Source of the DNA: Hyparrhenia diplandra
Lineage: Eukaryota; Streptophyta; Magnoliopsida; Poales; Poaceae
DNA length: 64,000 bases
Assembly (NCBI GenBank): GCA_015847255.1
Contig: JADLZK010013220.1
Location: forward strand, 1 to 64,000
Direction of reading: 5' to 3'
The translations under genes were made by a program, and so were the position numbers. Each line of letters begins with the position of its first letter. Position 1 is the first letter of the stretch. Positions 23,639-34,877 of this stretch are shown in pieces. The notes below the pieces were generated by a model. It was given only the letters and a program-made list of their open reading frames with translations, did no database searches and was not told the DNA's origin.

Positions 23639-25375
23639 TTCTAAAAGGGATGATATAAAATGTGTTCTCCAAGAGATGCTAGTATTTTGTAAAAAAAAAA
23701 ATGAACTAAATAATACTCCCTCCATTCTAAATTATAAGATGTTTTAGATTTCTTGATATATTGCTTTCACTGCGTACCTAGATATAGTTTATACTTAAAT
23801 ACTATCAAAATTGATACCCTTTCAAATTATGTGTCATTTTTTTGTTTTGCATTTATTTGAAATGATATGTCGTTTGAAGGGTTTTTGCAAGTTTGACTTG
23901 ATTTATAAAAAGATACGTGCAACATCTACATTTAAAAATAAATTTATTAAAATAACTAGATTTAAAGATCTTTCCAATGATACTAATTATGTGCTATAAA
24001 TATTAGTATTTTTAATATATATTTTTGTCAAAGTGGTTTCTCGAGAAAACAAGAATGATAAATATTTTTAATATATTTAAATGCCCGTTTGCGTTGTGAA
24101 GCGGGAACACATAATATCATGATAACATATGTGTAAGTGTAAGAAATATTTGAATGTGAAACATTTTAGAAGTATTACAACCAACATGTTACAATAACAT
24201 ACATTCAATCTATAGCATGTACACATGAAAAATAACCACTTGTTGTCTCGATTTGGTTTTTCCGAAGCTTCCTTGTTACCGAAATTTAGATGGATACAAC
24301 CAACCTCAACAAATGACACAAATGCAAGAATATAACAGTTGTACAAAAAAGAAAAGACAATACCTTGTCATCAAGTGAGGACCTCTTTGTAGACAATATT
24401 TTTCGTAGGTATCGACCATTTACCACTTTGTTCTTTTTCACTTTCTTAGTATCGGTGGGACAGCAAGGACCCTAATGTTTGACACGCTAGTGGCTCTAGA
24501 TAGCGCAACATACAACCCGACCATGAGAGAACACCGGCTCGGCTCGGGGCAAATACACACCAACATTGGGGATAGTCCGCCCACGAGACTTGTTAATCGT
24601 CATGGCAAAACCGAATCTCACAGAAACCGCTTCCTCTTGAACTTGAAAGGGAACATCTCGTCATCCGATGGGCATATGGGTATCCGTGGTAGGAAGACTC
24701 GTTTCGACATGGTCTCGACCATAATTTCCGCATCGATGGCATTTCTTTGGAACCCTCGAAGCGACCGCTGCCGGGTTCCATTACAAAGTCCGGCCGAAGG
24801 GTCGATGTTTCTTAGCAACATGATCGGGCACCCAATCTTGAGCTTTAACACATGTGGAGGCATACCGCTAGGCATTAAAGTGTTGAGGAACTTCTCGGAT
24901 GGGTAGTAGTTGTATGGATCATCCACCGCCTTTATCAAAGCTATGGTACACCATCTCATCCCCTTGGAAACGGCTTATCATCTTCATGTTAATCTTATCA
25001 ATCTAAAATTATCCGTTCTTTGGCGATAAAAATCGCTCGTGAGGTGAGGTGATGTAGCTCTTGTTTGACATATTGGCATTAAGGTCGGGGAATATGGAGT
25101 CAATTAGTGTGTCAAGATCATGGCTAACTTTGCTTCTTCGGACAATGCGCGGTATGCATATATCATTAGGAAGGAGGATTTCATCGTCATCATTAGCCTC
25201 TTTGTTGTTTGCCTCTCCCCGATCGCGTGATCTTAGCAAGTATGCCGCAAACCATGGGTCGGTCTTTGCCCTCATATTGCGCACCGGTTTGAGATGTTGA
25301 ATTGAATTCCAAAGGTGTGACATCCGATATCGGTGCTCGAGGCACCGACTATTTGAGCCCTTGACCTTTTTTCGA
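23639..25375. repeat. Duplication unit A (Stowaway debris, Helitron 3' end and helicase C-terminus)
   Basis: Unit A starts tttctaaaagggatgatat and includes a Stowaway-type piece (ctccctccattctaaatt at about 23717), a second Stowaway interior at 23880-24070, the Helitron 3' hairpin and the helicase C-terminus. Its words recur in the same order in unit B immediately downstream. Confidence 0.75.
24430..25375 (-). pseudogene. Helitron PIF1-like helicase, C-terminal part
   Basis: On the minus strand the order is GSRAQIVGAS (about 25343), LWNSIQHLKPVRNMRAKTDP (about 25310), LPNDICIPR, YPSEKFLNTLMPSGMPPH (about 24900), LKLKIGCPIMLLRNIDPSAG, GLCNGTR-type and VFLPRIPICPSDDEMFPF (about 24700-24640), then FAMTINKSRGRTIPNVGVYL (about 24600) and PVFSHGRV. 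These are the successive motifs of PIF1-like helicases in plant Helitrons, which unwind DNA during rolling-circle transposition. In-frame stops and frame changes occur, for example near 24960-25010 and 24600, and in the terminal ALSRAT-equivalent stretch. Its 5' side ends abruptly at the A/B junction near 25375. Confidence 0.88.
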
Positions 25376-26460
25376 AAAAGGGATGATATAAAATGTGTTC
25401 TCCAAGGGAGTATTTTAAAAAAAAATGAACTAAATAAATCTCCATTCTAACACTATAGTCTTTCTTGATAATGGCAGTCACGACCTAGGTCCATGGTATA
25501 CCCTTTCAAATTATGTGTAGTCTAGCGCCAAGTTTGACTTGCCTATGCATCATCGTGACCTACATTTAAAAATAAATAATAAGCGATTTAAAGCGGTCTC
25601 AATGATACTAATTATGTGCGGTATATTAGTATTTTTAATATATATTTTTGTGAAGCCACAACCTTTATTTTTAATATATTTAAATTCGAGGTTGAGGGGA
25701 ATCCCCATAATATCATGATAACATATGTGTAAGTGAGAAATATTTGAATGTGAAACGGAAGTATTACAACCAACATGTTACAATAACATAATATTGAGTA
25801 CATATGAAAACAACACTTGTCGGATTTAGATGGATACAACCAACCTTGTAACAAATGACACAAATGCAAGAATATAACGAAGACAATACCTTGTTCAAGT
25901 GAGGACCCGTTTGTAGTACAATATTTTTAGGGCTCCATTTAGATTTGTCTTTCTTTCAGTTCCAAGGACCCCCGCTAGTCCATCCACAAAGAACAAACCC
26001 CATTTCCCGCTATCAACAACACTCATAATCTCATTGTAGGCAACCTCTTGCTGAAAGGGAACTCGTTAATGGGTCTTTGATAGTTCCAAGTCATCCGACA
26101 TGGTCTTGACCAAGATTAGTCTCTTCAACAATCGCTGGTTCCTCAAAGGAATGCCGTTTCTTAGCAACATGATCGGGCACCCAATCTTGAGCTTTCATAT
26201 GTGTCGCTAGGCGATCTTAGGAAGTGGAAACTTATGTCACTACTATGGAATCAACCCTTGCCCAACGCCTATATTTGTTAATCTTGCAATATGGCTATTT
26301 TGGTTGCAAGCTCTTGTTTCAATTGCATCTAAGTCGGGGAATATGGTCAATTAGTGTGTCAAGATGGTTGCGGTTTGGAACGCATCAATAGAAGGAGGAT
26401 TTCATCGGCAACCACTTAAGATGTGGTGTTGTAACAAACCATGGGCATTGCCCTCATAAC
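25376..26460. repeat. Duplication unit B, a shortened mosaic of unit A
   Basis: B repeats A in order but is about a third shorter. Shared phrases include gggatgatataaaatgtg (23649/25379), catgatcgggcacccaatct (24820/26169) and gtcaattagtgtgtcaagat (25097/26346). Between them are words from other sources: Helitron helicase coding sequence at 25970-26047 and 26213-26237, and CACTA terminal sequence from 26238 on. The A-like words continue across the CACTA boundary, which a simple duplication followed by insertion cannot explain. Confidence 0.7.
25970..26237 (-). pseudogene. Helitron helicase, Walker A region, within mosaic unit B
   Basis: Read on the minus strand, 26234-26213 encodes KFPLPKI, which continues the frame broken by the CACTA insertion, and 26047-25970 encodes EIMSVVDSGKWGLFFVDG followed by LAGVLGT where intact Helitrons have a GPGGTGKT-type Walker A. 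The phosphate-binding loop is therefore destroyed in this text. The sequence between is interrupted by phrases copied from unit A, so the apparent mutations may be consensus errors and not real decay. Confidence 0.7.
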
Positions 26461-26488
26461 AAAAAAAAGACTAAGATGTTGAAATATT

Positions 26489-26620
26489 TGGTTGTGAGAA
26501 CAAATATTGCAACTAACAAAAAGCATAATGCAACCAACACTTGGTTGCAAGAATAAATATTGCAACTAACAAAAAGCATAATGCAACCAATCCTTGGTTG
26601 CAAGAACAAATATTGCCGAC
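26489..26620. repeat. 53-bp subterminal tandem repeat of the CACTA
   Basis: Units beginning tggttg at 26489, 26542 and 26595 share aaatattgcaactaacaaaa and gcataatgcaacca. The third unit is partial. GCAAC-bearing subterminal repeats are expected near CACTA ends. Confidence 0.85.
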
Positions 26621-27578
26621 GATTGCATTGATTGTCCCAGGTTCTATTGCGACGAACAAATGTTTTGCAAAGAAAAACCTTTACCTTCTTCGAAAGAATG
26701 TGTTGCAATAGAAAAATTTTGCCACACCAAAACTACGTGGCAATAGATCATATGGTAATGCAACGAACAATCTTGTTCGAGGTAATATATAGCGAGTAGG
26801 GCTCTTATAATTTGTGTTGGTCGTAATAGAGTCCATCCACAACAAACAAATTGTTAGTGGCAATAGATAATATAATAATGCAACAAACTAGTCTCCTCGA
26901 GGTAATATATAGTTCCAAGTCATCGAATGTATGTTAGTGGTAATAGAGGACACATGCAGGAAAACAATTGTTGGTGGCAATAAATCATATGGTAATGGAA
27001 GTGGAAACTAGTATGTCACTAATATATGGAATTTGCAACGGATTTATGTTGGTGGTATTTAGAGGGCACACATATAAATCAATTTGCTTGATAAAAAAAA
27101 AATATAAAATTAGCACAAATCATTATAACAGGCTGTACATTGGTTTTGGTCGATACAACAAATACAATAAGCTTAAGTGTTGCTACCCTTTTACAATCAG
27201 CACAAAATCAGTGCAATACCATCGCATATTACAATGAATGGGAACCCAACTGATATCAAAAGCATGGGAATTACTACAAGCATTCAGCTAACATATCATA
27301 ATAAAACTATCGTGTTCAGAACAAGAAGTTCACTTTGATTGATCAGCCTTCCTCTCTTCTTCAGCTGCCGACAGTAGTAAAGTGAAAAGAACTAATGTGA
27401 AAGAGCATATCAGATTGCAATAGAAAAATTTTGGATTTGTAACTTGGAAGCGGTGGACACATATGGTAATACAAGGGTAGTCGGGCGGTGAACATAAAAG
27501 TTACAACAACCACATGTTCTGTCTTCACCAGCTCAAAAAACTTCCTGCCTGAGATCTGATAAAATAAAACGTTACAAA

Positions 27579-27638
27579 CATGTCAGGATAAAAATCTACA
27601 GACCATCACATGTCAGGATAAAAATCTACAGACCATCA
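27579..27638. repeat. 30-bp tandem duplication
   Basis: The phrase catgtcaggataaaaatcta plus cagaccat is present twice in direct succession with a 30-bp period, within the CACTA interior. Confidence 0.9.
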
Positions 27639-27655
27639 CAAATGAAATAGATAGA

Positions 27656-27835
27656 TGTGTTTCTGGACGTTGCTGCGGCTGGATCCAGGTGCTGGAGTTA
27701 GCAGATCCTGCGTTCCTGACCGCTGCGCTGTCGCTGCCGGATAGAGTAACCTGGACACCACCGCGGCCGGGTCGAACCTCCTGGACACCGCCCTTGCGGA
27801 CGGCTGGATCAAAGCTCCTGGACGTTACCCCTCGA
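27656..27835 (-). other. GC-rich insert, possible captured exon, unidentified
   Basis: A sharply GC-rich island inside the AT-rich CACTA. The word GTCCAGGAG or GTCCAGG recurs three times on the minus strand. No long frame is open and no family is recognised. Confidence 0.3.
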
Positions 27836-28046
27836 AATCCTGCTATATGCTTACGTATACCATTCTGAAACTAAATTTACTTCAGCTATTAAATAATGGA
27901 GAAAACAATTGTTGCTTAACCATCTGCAGTGCATGTTGTTCTTTTTAAAAAATAAACAAATGAGAAACTCACATATTGTTGATGAGCCTAAGTTGCCATT
28001 ACCCCTTTGTCCTTAACAGTAACACATGACATTGTGAAGTACTTAC

Positions 28047-28203
28047 TCCCAGGGAAGATCACCGACAAGCATCCAGTCTGCATCCTGATCCTCATATGTA
28101 AGGACATACTCCTGGTCTTTGAGGGCATCCACCTTTGAGCCATTAGTCAGCCTATCTTTGCTCGATGATTTATGCAGACCACTTTGACCTTTAAAATCAC
28201 AGG
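28047..28203 (-). pseudogene. Captured AUX/IAA exon
   Basis: AUX/IAA proteins are auxin-response repressors whose domains III/IV form the PB1 oligomerisation fold. This 157-bp minus-strand exon is bounded by acceptor TTTACTTAG and donor GGGA|GTAAGT. It encodes KSSSKDRLTNGSKVDALKDQ followed by EYVLTYEDQDADWMLVGD and LPWE, matching the end of domain III and the acidic start of domain IV. The neighbouring domain III beta strands and the rest of domain IV are not found in frame nearby. It therefore cannot encode a repressor by itself. The intact splice sites suggest capture as genomic DNA, not from a cDNA. Confidence 0.88.
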
Positions 28204-28390
28204 CTAAGTAAATATCCTTGTAAATAAAAAGACATACTGTGCAAAAACTGTTCAGTGATTTGTGCAAAAAGACAACTACAAGGCACAGGACCAGCTCAAC
28301 ATTGTTATTATAACACAAGATGTTTTGTGAAACACGTTAGTTGGAAACCTACAAGTAATCCAACATAAGAGTACAGATAAGAGGACATAC

Positions 28391-29050
28391 CTGATAATTT
28401 AACTGATTCTGAAGGATGGCGTCATCACCTTAAACAAACAATATTGGTGGTAAGAAAGTAATCCAACATAAGAGTACAATTAAGAGTACATAAGAGTTAA
28501 TGACTGATGTATCATCCTGGAAAGTTTCACATTTTTGTACTGCAGGAACATTTTCGTACTTGCACATGACATTCACAGAAACAGAGTAGTGTGTGCATTT
28601 TGTTAGAGAAGAAATAGGAAGCTTTCGACTATTTTGAATAAATGAAAGAATGAATTTCAGTAACATGATAGGGAAACTAATCTTATTATTTTTAAGCACT
28701 ATTTAACTAACACTTGATAAATTTTATACATGGAACTTGGTCCAGCATGCATCCCAGATCAAGATATATATACATGGAACAATCATTCATGTGCAGCTCT
28801 AAAATTCAGCTACATTCAGTTATCCATAGCAATTTACACGGTTTCTACTGGAAGAAACAACTCAGTTCAGCACACTTCAGGACTACACGGCTTCTACCTA
28901 TGAAGCACAATAGACATGAATATATGGTAGATCTTTACCTTGCTATATGTGAGTCGACTTCACCTTTATGCCTTTGAGATTTATCACTGAGATGTGAGAG
29001 GTATCGTGCCCACTAGTTGCTTGATCAAATTCCAGAAGCTGCCCCTATAG
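28391..29050 (-). other. Other exon-like pieces in the CACTA, unidentified
   Basis: On the minus strand 28428-28391 (GDDAILQNQLNYQ type, donor CAG|GTATG) and about 29045-28946 (after CTATAG; GQLLEFDQATSGHDTSHIS then INLKGIKVKS and stop) are open and exon-like. Neither is recognised. They may come from the same donor gene as the AUX/IAA exon or from another. Confidence 0.3.
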
Positions 29051-29602
29051 ATAACATATATTAAATTTTACCCAAGTGATTGCCTATGTCTTAGTACAGA
29101 TTTGCAACACACACTACTCAATGATTTGACATGCATCATTTATATTTGTAGTATTCCCTTGTTGAACAAACAACATTAAATTCTTTTTATAATAACCATG
29201 TGTAACTAGTTTTTTTAGGCGTCCAATATGTTTGCTAGCTGCACTCACTTAATCTAGATGGCGTCCAATATTAGAGATTAGGAATACAAGTCAGTTTATA
29301 TATAATAAAATGTTGGTGCTATTTGCTTTTGCTTGGTACCCAAGAGGCCTACTGCATAATAAAATAGGCCAGCAGTAGCAGACTAACAGCAACAGCCTAT
29401 TGCATAATACGAGATCTTGCTAACAGAAAGAGGTGATGAAGCTATTTTGACAGAAATAGCACATGTCCAAGGGGCAGTAAAAAATATTTAACATAATCAC
29501 AATTCAGAGAGAAACAATGAAATTCAGTTTCAGGGACAATAATATAGATATATCTCTAGCAACTTATACAATACAGTGGCTTGTAGATAGGGTAGTATGG
29601 GC

Positions 29603-29710
29603 TCAAGTAGGCATCTTCACCAAGGAACTTGCCATTACACGTACAGAAACAATGGTGACTTCAGTTGCTTGATAATTGGCCAACCCAAAATCTGCACGTC
29701 GCACCAAAAA
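29603..29710 (-). pseudogene. Captured protein-kinase activation-loop fragment
   Basis: The minus strand encodes ADFGLANYQATEVTIVSVRV followed by MASS. It fits kinase subdomains VII-VIII (DFGLA, then a ...VTHVSTRVMGT-like activation segment) as seen in plant receptor-like kinases. The DFG codons lie at 29693-29685. A TGCAG acceptor-like site directly precedes the motif, and the frame ends soon after. No other kinase subdomain is visible. The identification rests on one motif, so it is less certain than the AUX/IAA call. Confidence 0.5.
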
Positions 29711-30023
29711 TGGATATGAGCAACTATTAAACTGTTGAACATCTTTCTGGCCGGAAGAATTGTATTTTTTAGAATACAAAATGCAGAGCATGTTGTGCGT
29801 GAGGGGTGGGGAATTGGGGGTGAGGCTGTCTGTCCTCGTATACCTGAGTTCACTGGATCCGAAAGGGTTGACCTGAGTTCGTCACTTCGTTGGATCCAAA
29901 ATCCATGGATCCGTGTAGACCATAGATTGGTAGCGAATCAGCTCATGACACATAGATTGGGACCTAAACAGTACAACAGGTAATGAGATTAGGGCCATAA
30001 TCGAGACCACGGATCGAAGCATA

Positions 30024-30560
30024 CCTTCTCCACGGAGTCCATATCTGGCGCAAGGACAACTCCCCTCCTCTTAGCTCCAGCCTCGCGAGATCCCTGGCCC
30101 ATGCTCTAGCGCTCACCACTACACCCCCTGCTCTATCCGCGGAGGTGTAGTCCCCTACTGTGCGGATCTGGCCTGTGAGGAGAGGGACAGAAAGTGAGAA
30201 ATAGAGAGGATGGCCACCGTGATGCAAGAGATAGGGACAGGGAGAGGATGCCCACCGAGATGTAGGTTGACAGAGCCGGAGCCCTCCTCACTGGATTGAG
30301 CCAAGGGCTTGGGGCACCGGTGATGGCGGCCGGCGGTGGTGGCAGGGGCCGCCCGCGGGCGAGCGTCTGCAGGGGAGAAGGCAACACCTTTTTTTTTTCC
30401 TTCGACGATTGGAGAGGGCGGCGGCTGGTTGTTTCGGCAGGGGAGAGGTAGGAGGGTGGGGTTAGGGTTTCCTGAGCGCGCTGAGTGGAAATGGGCGGGA
30501 TGTTTGGCGGGCTCCAATTTTTCTAACACTTCTGTGCGCGCCAGCCAAATGCGTGTGTGC
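30024..30560 (-). other. Captured GC-rich promoter/leader with a short first exon
   Basis: The minus strand is GC-rich and leader-like from about 30560 to 30045, then has ATG GAC TCC GTG GAG AAG followed by donor GTATGC at 30023-30018, encoding only MDSVEK before an intron-like stretch. This looks like the 5' end of a plant gene captured by the CACTA. Its donor gene is unknown. Confidence 0.4.
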
Positions 30561-30639
30561 CGCTGCTAGCCTAAATTTTTTTTATTCATCAAATCAATTT
30601 TATTTCTTATTTTCATATATCTTTTATTGATTTAGGTGG

Positions 30640-31180
30640 CGCAGGCCTCGTTCCCGTTTTGAACAAATCTGAAAGAAGGTTGATATATGCAAGCTTAAGT
30701 GCTACATATGTCGTGTGGTTAGGGATCCCCAATTTGGGTATAATCGGTTCATGAATCGCCGTTGCTTCTCGGTTATGGAGACCCGTTCTTCTGCCCATTC
30801 ATCGTAGTAAATGATGGAATATGTTTTTGAGGAAAGAAAGTTGGCATAAGAAAGATACGTTTGCTCTAGAATAGGATAACCTAGAGTATATAAGTTATTA
30901 ATCTGAATTAAAAATATTGAAAGTAAGGATTCATTTTTAGTAAGCTTTTCTGCAACAGAGTTCTTGATTCTTGCTAAAGCCTTACCTTGACTCCTAAGAC
31001 CAGCATTCCTGAGTCTTCTCCCTTTTCTTGGTCGGGTAAGCCTTGTTGAGTACCCCCCGTACTTTCGAGGGTTCTTTGACCCTTGTTGCAGGAGCAGGTC
31101 ATAAGCAGACTTGTTTTGGTCCCTGCTGCATGACGGTGTACCAGGAGGAAGAAGATGAGTAGAGTTGCACCCTCGGGTAG
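30640..31180. other. Probable LTR-derived fragment inside the CACTA
   Basis: The stretch with ggtaagccttgttgagtacc, ccttgttgcaggagcaggtc and gtgtaccaggaggaagaaga resembles the 3' part of grass Gypsy LTRs (compare the gagtacgttgtgtactc region of the solo LTR at 8.7 kb). No boundaries or target duplication were found. Confidence 0.3.
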
Positions 31181-31897
31181 GGTTGTCAGTGTTTTATATG
31201 TATAATGTTACTCCAATAATATCGGGCTTGTAATAATGATATTTAAGTTTTGCGTATTTGAACAAATGGTTTGTAAACTTATGGTTATGTAATCCTTCCG
31301 CCCGTTTTCTCGATGTATTTTGAATAAAGTGTTGTAATACTTTGGAGTGACTTGTTAATGAGATCATGTTAGGAAGATTAGTAACACTTTCTAGATTATT
31401 GGGAACTCGTGCATAATGATCGAGAGGTCTTAATGACAATGATAATTGCATGTGGGCCCTGTAATTTAGGAGGTTACATTACACATTTATTGCAACGAAT
31501 TGTTTTCTCGGATGCAACAGGCACATGAGCTATCGCAACAAAGATTAAATTTTAGACAACGTAATTTTATCGTGGCCACGAGGCATGCCTATTCGCAACC
31601 AAATAAATATTTGTGGTAACAAACATACATCTATCACAACACTAAATCGATACTATCGCAATACTCAAATAGTTGTGGCAATAGGTACCCATAAAAGCAA
31701 CCACCATTTTTACCGAGTGGCATTAACTCTAACAAGGTAAACGAATGTTTCAATAGACGCAACCCAAATTTTTGGTGGCCATAAGATCTAGATATCGCAA
31801 CCCATAAAAATGTTGGTTGCTATAAAACTAAATATTGCAACCAAATGTTTAGTGTTGCGAAAAAAAATGGTGCTCTAAGGGTGAATTCCTAGTAGTG

Positions 31898-34690
31898 TGT
31901 ATCTCCTTGTTCATTGATTCTAAAAAATTCCGAATATGTATGAGGACCATCTGCTCCATTGCGTAGCTAGACTGGTTTGTGCGCCTATAGTCCTCTGACA
32001 TTGCATCCTTGTGCTTTTCCCATAGCTCTTTCACATCACTAGGCTCACAAAATACCAAGATTGTCGCAAAGAGCCTTCGCAGCGGTGCAAATGGCATCAT
32101 CCATCGAGTAGCTTCCGCCAAGACACTCATGTAGTGTGTTGTCCGCTTCAATAAGGCCCCTTTTTTCTGCAGCTTCACGAAAAGTTGGTAGGACTCTGCC
32201 AGAAACCGTCATTAGATCAGTGAAGGAGGTCGCACCAGGTACATGGTTCAGAAGAAGCCTGAGGTAGTAACGTTCCCCTTCGGCTGGATTGGCAGATACA
32301 ACTCTTCCAATCTGTCTTAGAGCATTCTTTTGTTTCCTCCTAATCCATGTTTTGCTCTGTGAGTCCCACCTATAGTACTCGGGAAAGTCCCGATATAATA
32401 TACCACGGGCATGTTCGGGCGTGTTGTTCCTCTCGAAGTCGTTTGTAAGCATCGAACTTTCAACACACGGGACGGTTAAGAACTCTTCGAACACCCATTT
32501 GGTAAAATGACACCATGTGCATGCCGGGAAGATGGAGCCGCGAATCGCAACACCGAAGGGGACCTATCACTTAAGTCAAAACCATATATCCTCCACAAGG
32601 CTTCGGAGGAGTTACCCATCTAGCATCCCTATACAGCTTGATCTCGTTGATGTTTCCTTCATTGTTCTCATTGCCACCCTGTCTCACAGCAATAGACGCG
32701 CGGTCATGACCTTTGTGAATGTACTTAAACAAGTACTTGACAGACTTGATGCTCGCACATGCCTCAACATTGATGTGGCAATTGAACAGACGTAGGAGGT
32801 ACGGGTTGTAAGGGACGACCCACCTATTGTCAAGGTCATGTCCGCGAACCTTCTCTTTTCTACCATCATCACGTCGTCGGTAAACCGGGGTACGAATCCT
32901 TGCCCCGCAATGTGGCATCACGTAAAAGGTCGCGGGTAATGATTCTTCACAGTCTTTTACGACCCCTTTGTGCATGGGCAATTGCGATTAAGTTCTCCAC
33001 AAGGGCCATGCATCATATGCTTTGTAACCATTTTATACTGACTCACGGATATTTCTTCTTGTTTGGGAGCTCGGTGAGATGAGAAGGTCATATCGCTTCG
33101 GGCACGTGATCTTGTACTTTCTATCCATGATCGCAAAAAAATGCGTGTGGTAGACCCCTCTTCTAAAACTCCACTACATACACGCGTGTGCACGAACCTT
33201 TCCAAGGATGTGCTTTTTAAGCAACTTGTCCTTAAGCTCTTCGGTTTTGCCCCGAAGACACGATCAATGAGGTCCGGACGGTCCTGTGGTGTTTGTCGAG
33301 TACAGCTCACGTGTGATCTCATCCCACTTTGGATTACATGTCATGGTTAGGAAGATGTCCGGTTTTCCAAACCTCCGCACAGCGCCATGGCATCCATGTA
33401 CCTACGCTTCATGTCCCTCGGACCTCAGATAAACGATATCGGCATCACGTCCTCTTTCCAACGACTTTCCGATCGCTCCTCACCGGCATGGGGCTATCAA
33501 CCAATCCTTGGTAGAGGTCAGCCCTAATCTCTCGTTTGATGATTGTGTATATAATCCAATCGAGAACTCTCAATTTTCATGTACGTGTCCACCGCGAAAT
33601 TTGGAAAAGACGTTGTCCATAAAGTATGGGATTAAAGATTCCCGCCGTATTTGGAACTTGTAGCGGTAGTAGTCACGCCACGTAAAACACATAAATGTCC
33701 CGGAGATTCTACAAAAAAAAATGGTATTAGAGATGTTTCTAGGGTATCGGTTTGATATTATACATGAAAGGGATATGGGTATAAACAAACCTGTCTCTTC
33801 TTCTTCATCTGTACCACTACGAGCCTTACGCGGGGCACGAGCTGCGTTGACATCCTCCATGGTAACATCTCTTTTGGGATATCCATATGCCAACCAAGCT
33901 CACCATTAGGTAAGAGTAGTGGATATGAAAGAGAATCATAGCACCCATGATATGATCGGATGCCATGGCTACTTCTATCTTTCCCATGCGGGGAGAACAA
34001 CGCTCGAAGCCCGACCAAGGAGTTCACTACCCTCGATCCAAACAAAGCAGACCACCTCTTCAAACCAATCGGCCTGTTGTATGTCCTTTGGTCCGATCGG
34101 CGATCAAGGTTAAGCTCGAGGCAATAGTCGTCCGGTTGTTGGCTGACCCATACTTCTCAAACGTTAAGTAGTATGCGGGTTGTTACGAAGGATGGCCACC
34201 AATGTATCTATAACTTCTTTATCTTTTTCATATATCTCTTCACGACACCTTTCGGTACCGATCTTTGAAGGGACGGATCATCATCATAAAAGTAAAGCTC
34301 AAGATGCGGGTACCTTACCATCTTTCGTCCCCAAATGACCTTACGTTGTGATAGATCATGCCATGTGCACGGAAGGTATATATGCCGGTGTGCGCCATGT
34401 TAGCGAGAGTAACTTTGTCGAGACGACAGTAGAGGGAAGTGAAAGAGAAGTGACCATTGAAAAACCTAATATTCTTACGAAAGTGCCTAGCATCTGCGTC
34501 AGAACTCGTATAAAGCCTAATGAGCTGGTCTGGTACAAGATTTGGGTCACTTAGCTTGATCTGTCTCTGCGCGCAAACGTAACCCGTGTGGTTCTTTTTG
34601 GGAAACCTCTTCGCACCGCAGTGGTGGCAATTAGGGACAGGTTGTAGCATGTGTGTCTCTGTAGGCATGTTACTATACACCTTTTCATAC
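31898..34690 (-). pseudogene. Helitron Rep region (Helitron-like N domain and HUH Rep)
   Basis: The minus strand shows, in order, CHHCGAKRFPKKNHTGYVCA (about 34625) and SSDADARHFRKNIRFFNGHF / YTFRAHGMIYHN, the Helitron-like N domain; then TPQDRPDLIDRVFGAK (about 33285), GLPHAFF (about 33157), YKMVTKHMMHGPCG (about 33030), HCGARIRTPVYRR with YLLRLFNCHINVE (about 32780) and SVKYLFKYIHKGHDR, the paired-Tyr motif (about 32730). It continues ILYRDFPEYYRW and VVSANPAEGERYYLRLLLNH (32400-32270) to CEPSDVKELWEKH and MNKEIH at the CACTA insertion. The HUH motif, normally GLPHTHFF, is shortened to GLPHAFF with an in-frame stop just before it, so Rep cannot nick DNA. Several frameshifts occur. Confidence 0.9.
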
Positions 34691-34877
34691 GGGTCAGGTA
34701 CTTCAGGGTTAGAAGCCGTGTCGTCGTCAGGAGTATCACTTTGGACATCATCATCATCTGATTCCTCTAATGAAATGACATTGAAACAAAAAAAAAATAA
34801 AGGTTAGATAATGGAGTGGTTGTTTAGAAAGGTATTTGGTATTTGATACAAGTACGGCCCAAAGAAAGAGGTACCCC

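Larger units (their letters stand above)
26238..31897. mobile_element. Non-autonomous CACTA element carrying gene fragments
   Basis: The left end reads CACTACTATGGAATCAACCC and the right end, on the minus strand, CACTACTAGGAATTCACCC. A 3-bp direct repeat TGT flanks both ends (26235-26237 and 31898-31900), as expected for CACTA (En/Spm) transposons. Subterminal regions are full of GCAAC/GTTGC words (26480-26960 and 31480-31860), typical of transposase-binding subterminal repeats. No transposase is encoded in the 5.66 kb. The interior holds an AUX/IAA exon, a kinase-like fragment and a GC-rich leader with a short first exon, so it is a gene-fragment-carrying (Pack-type) CACTA. It sits inside Helitron coding sequence. 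Confidence 0.88.

Noticed and set aside
26238..31897. Autonomous CACTA with transposase
   Set aside because: No transposase motif or long ORF is present anywhere in the element; the longest frames are short and belong to captured fragments or to noise.
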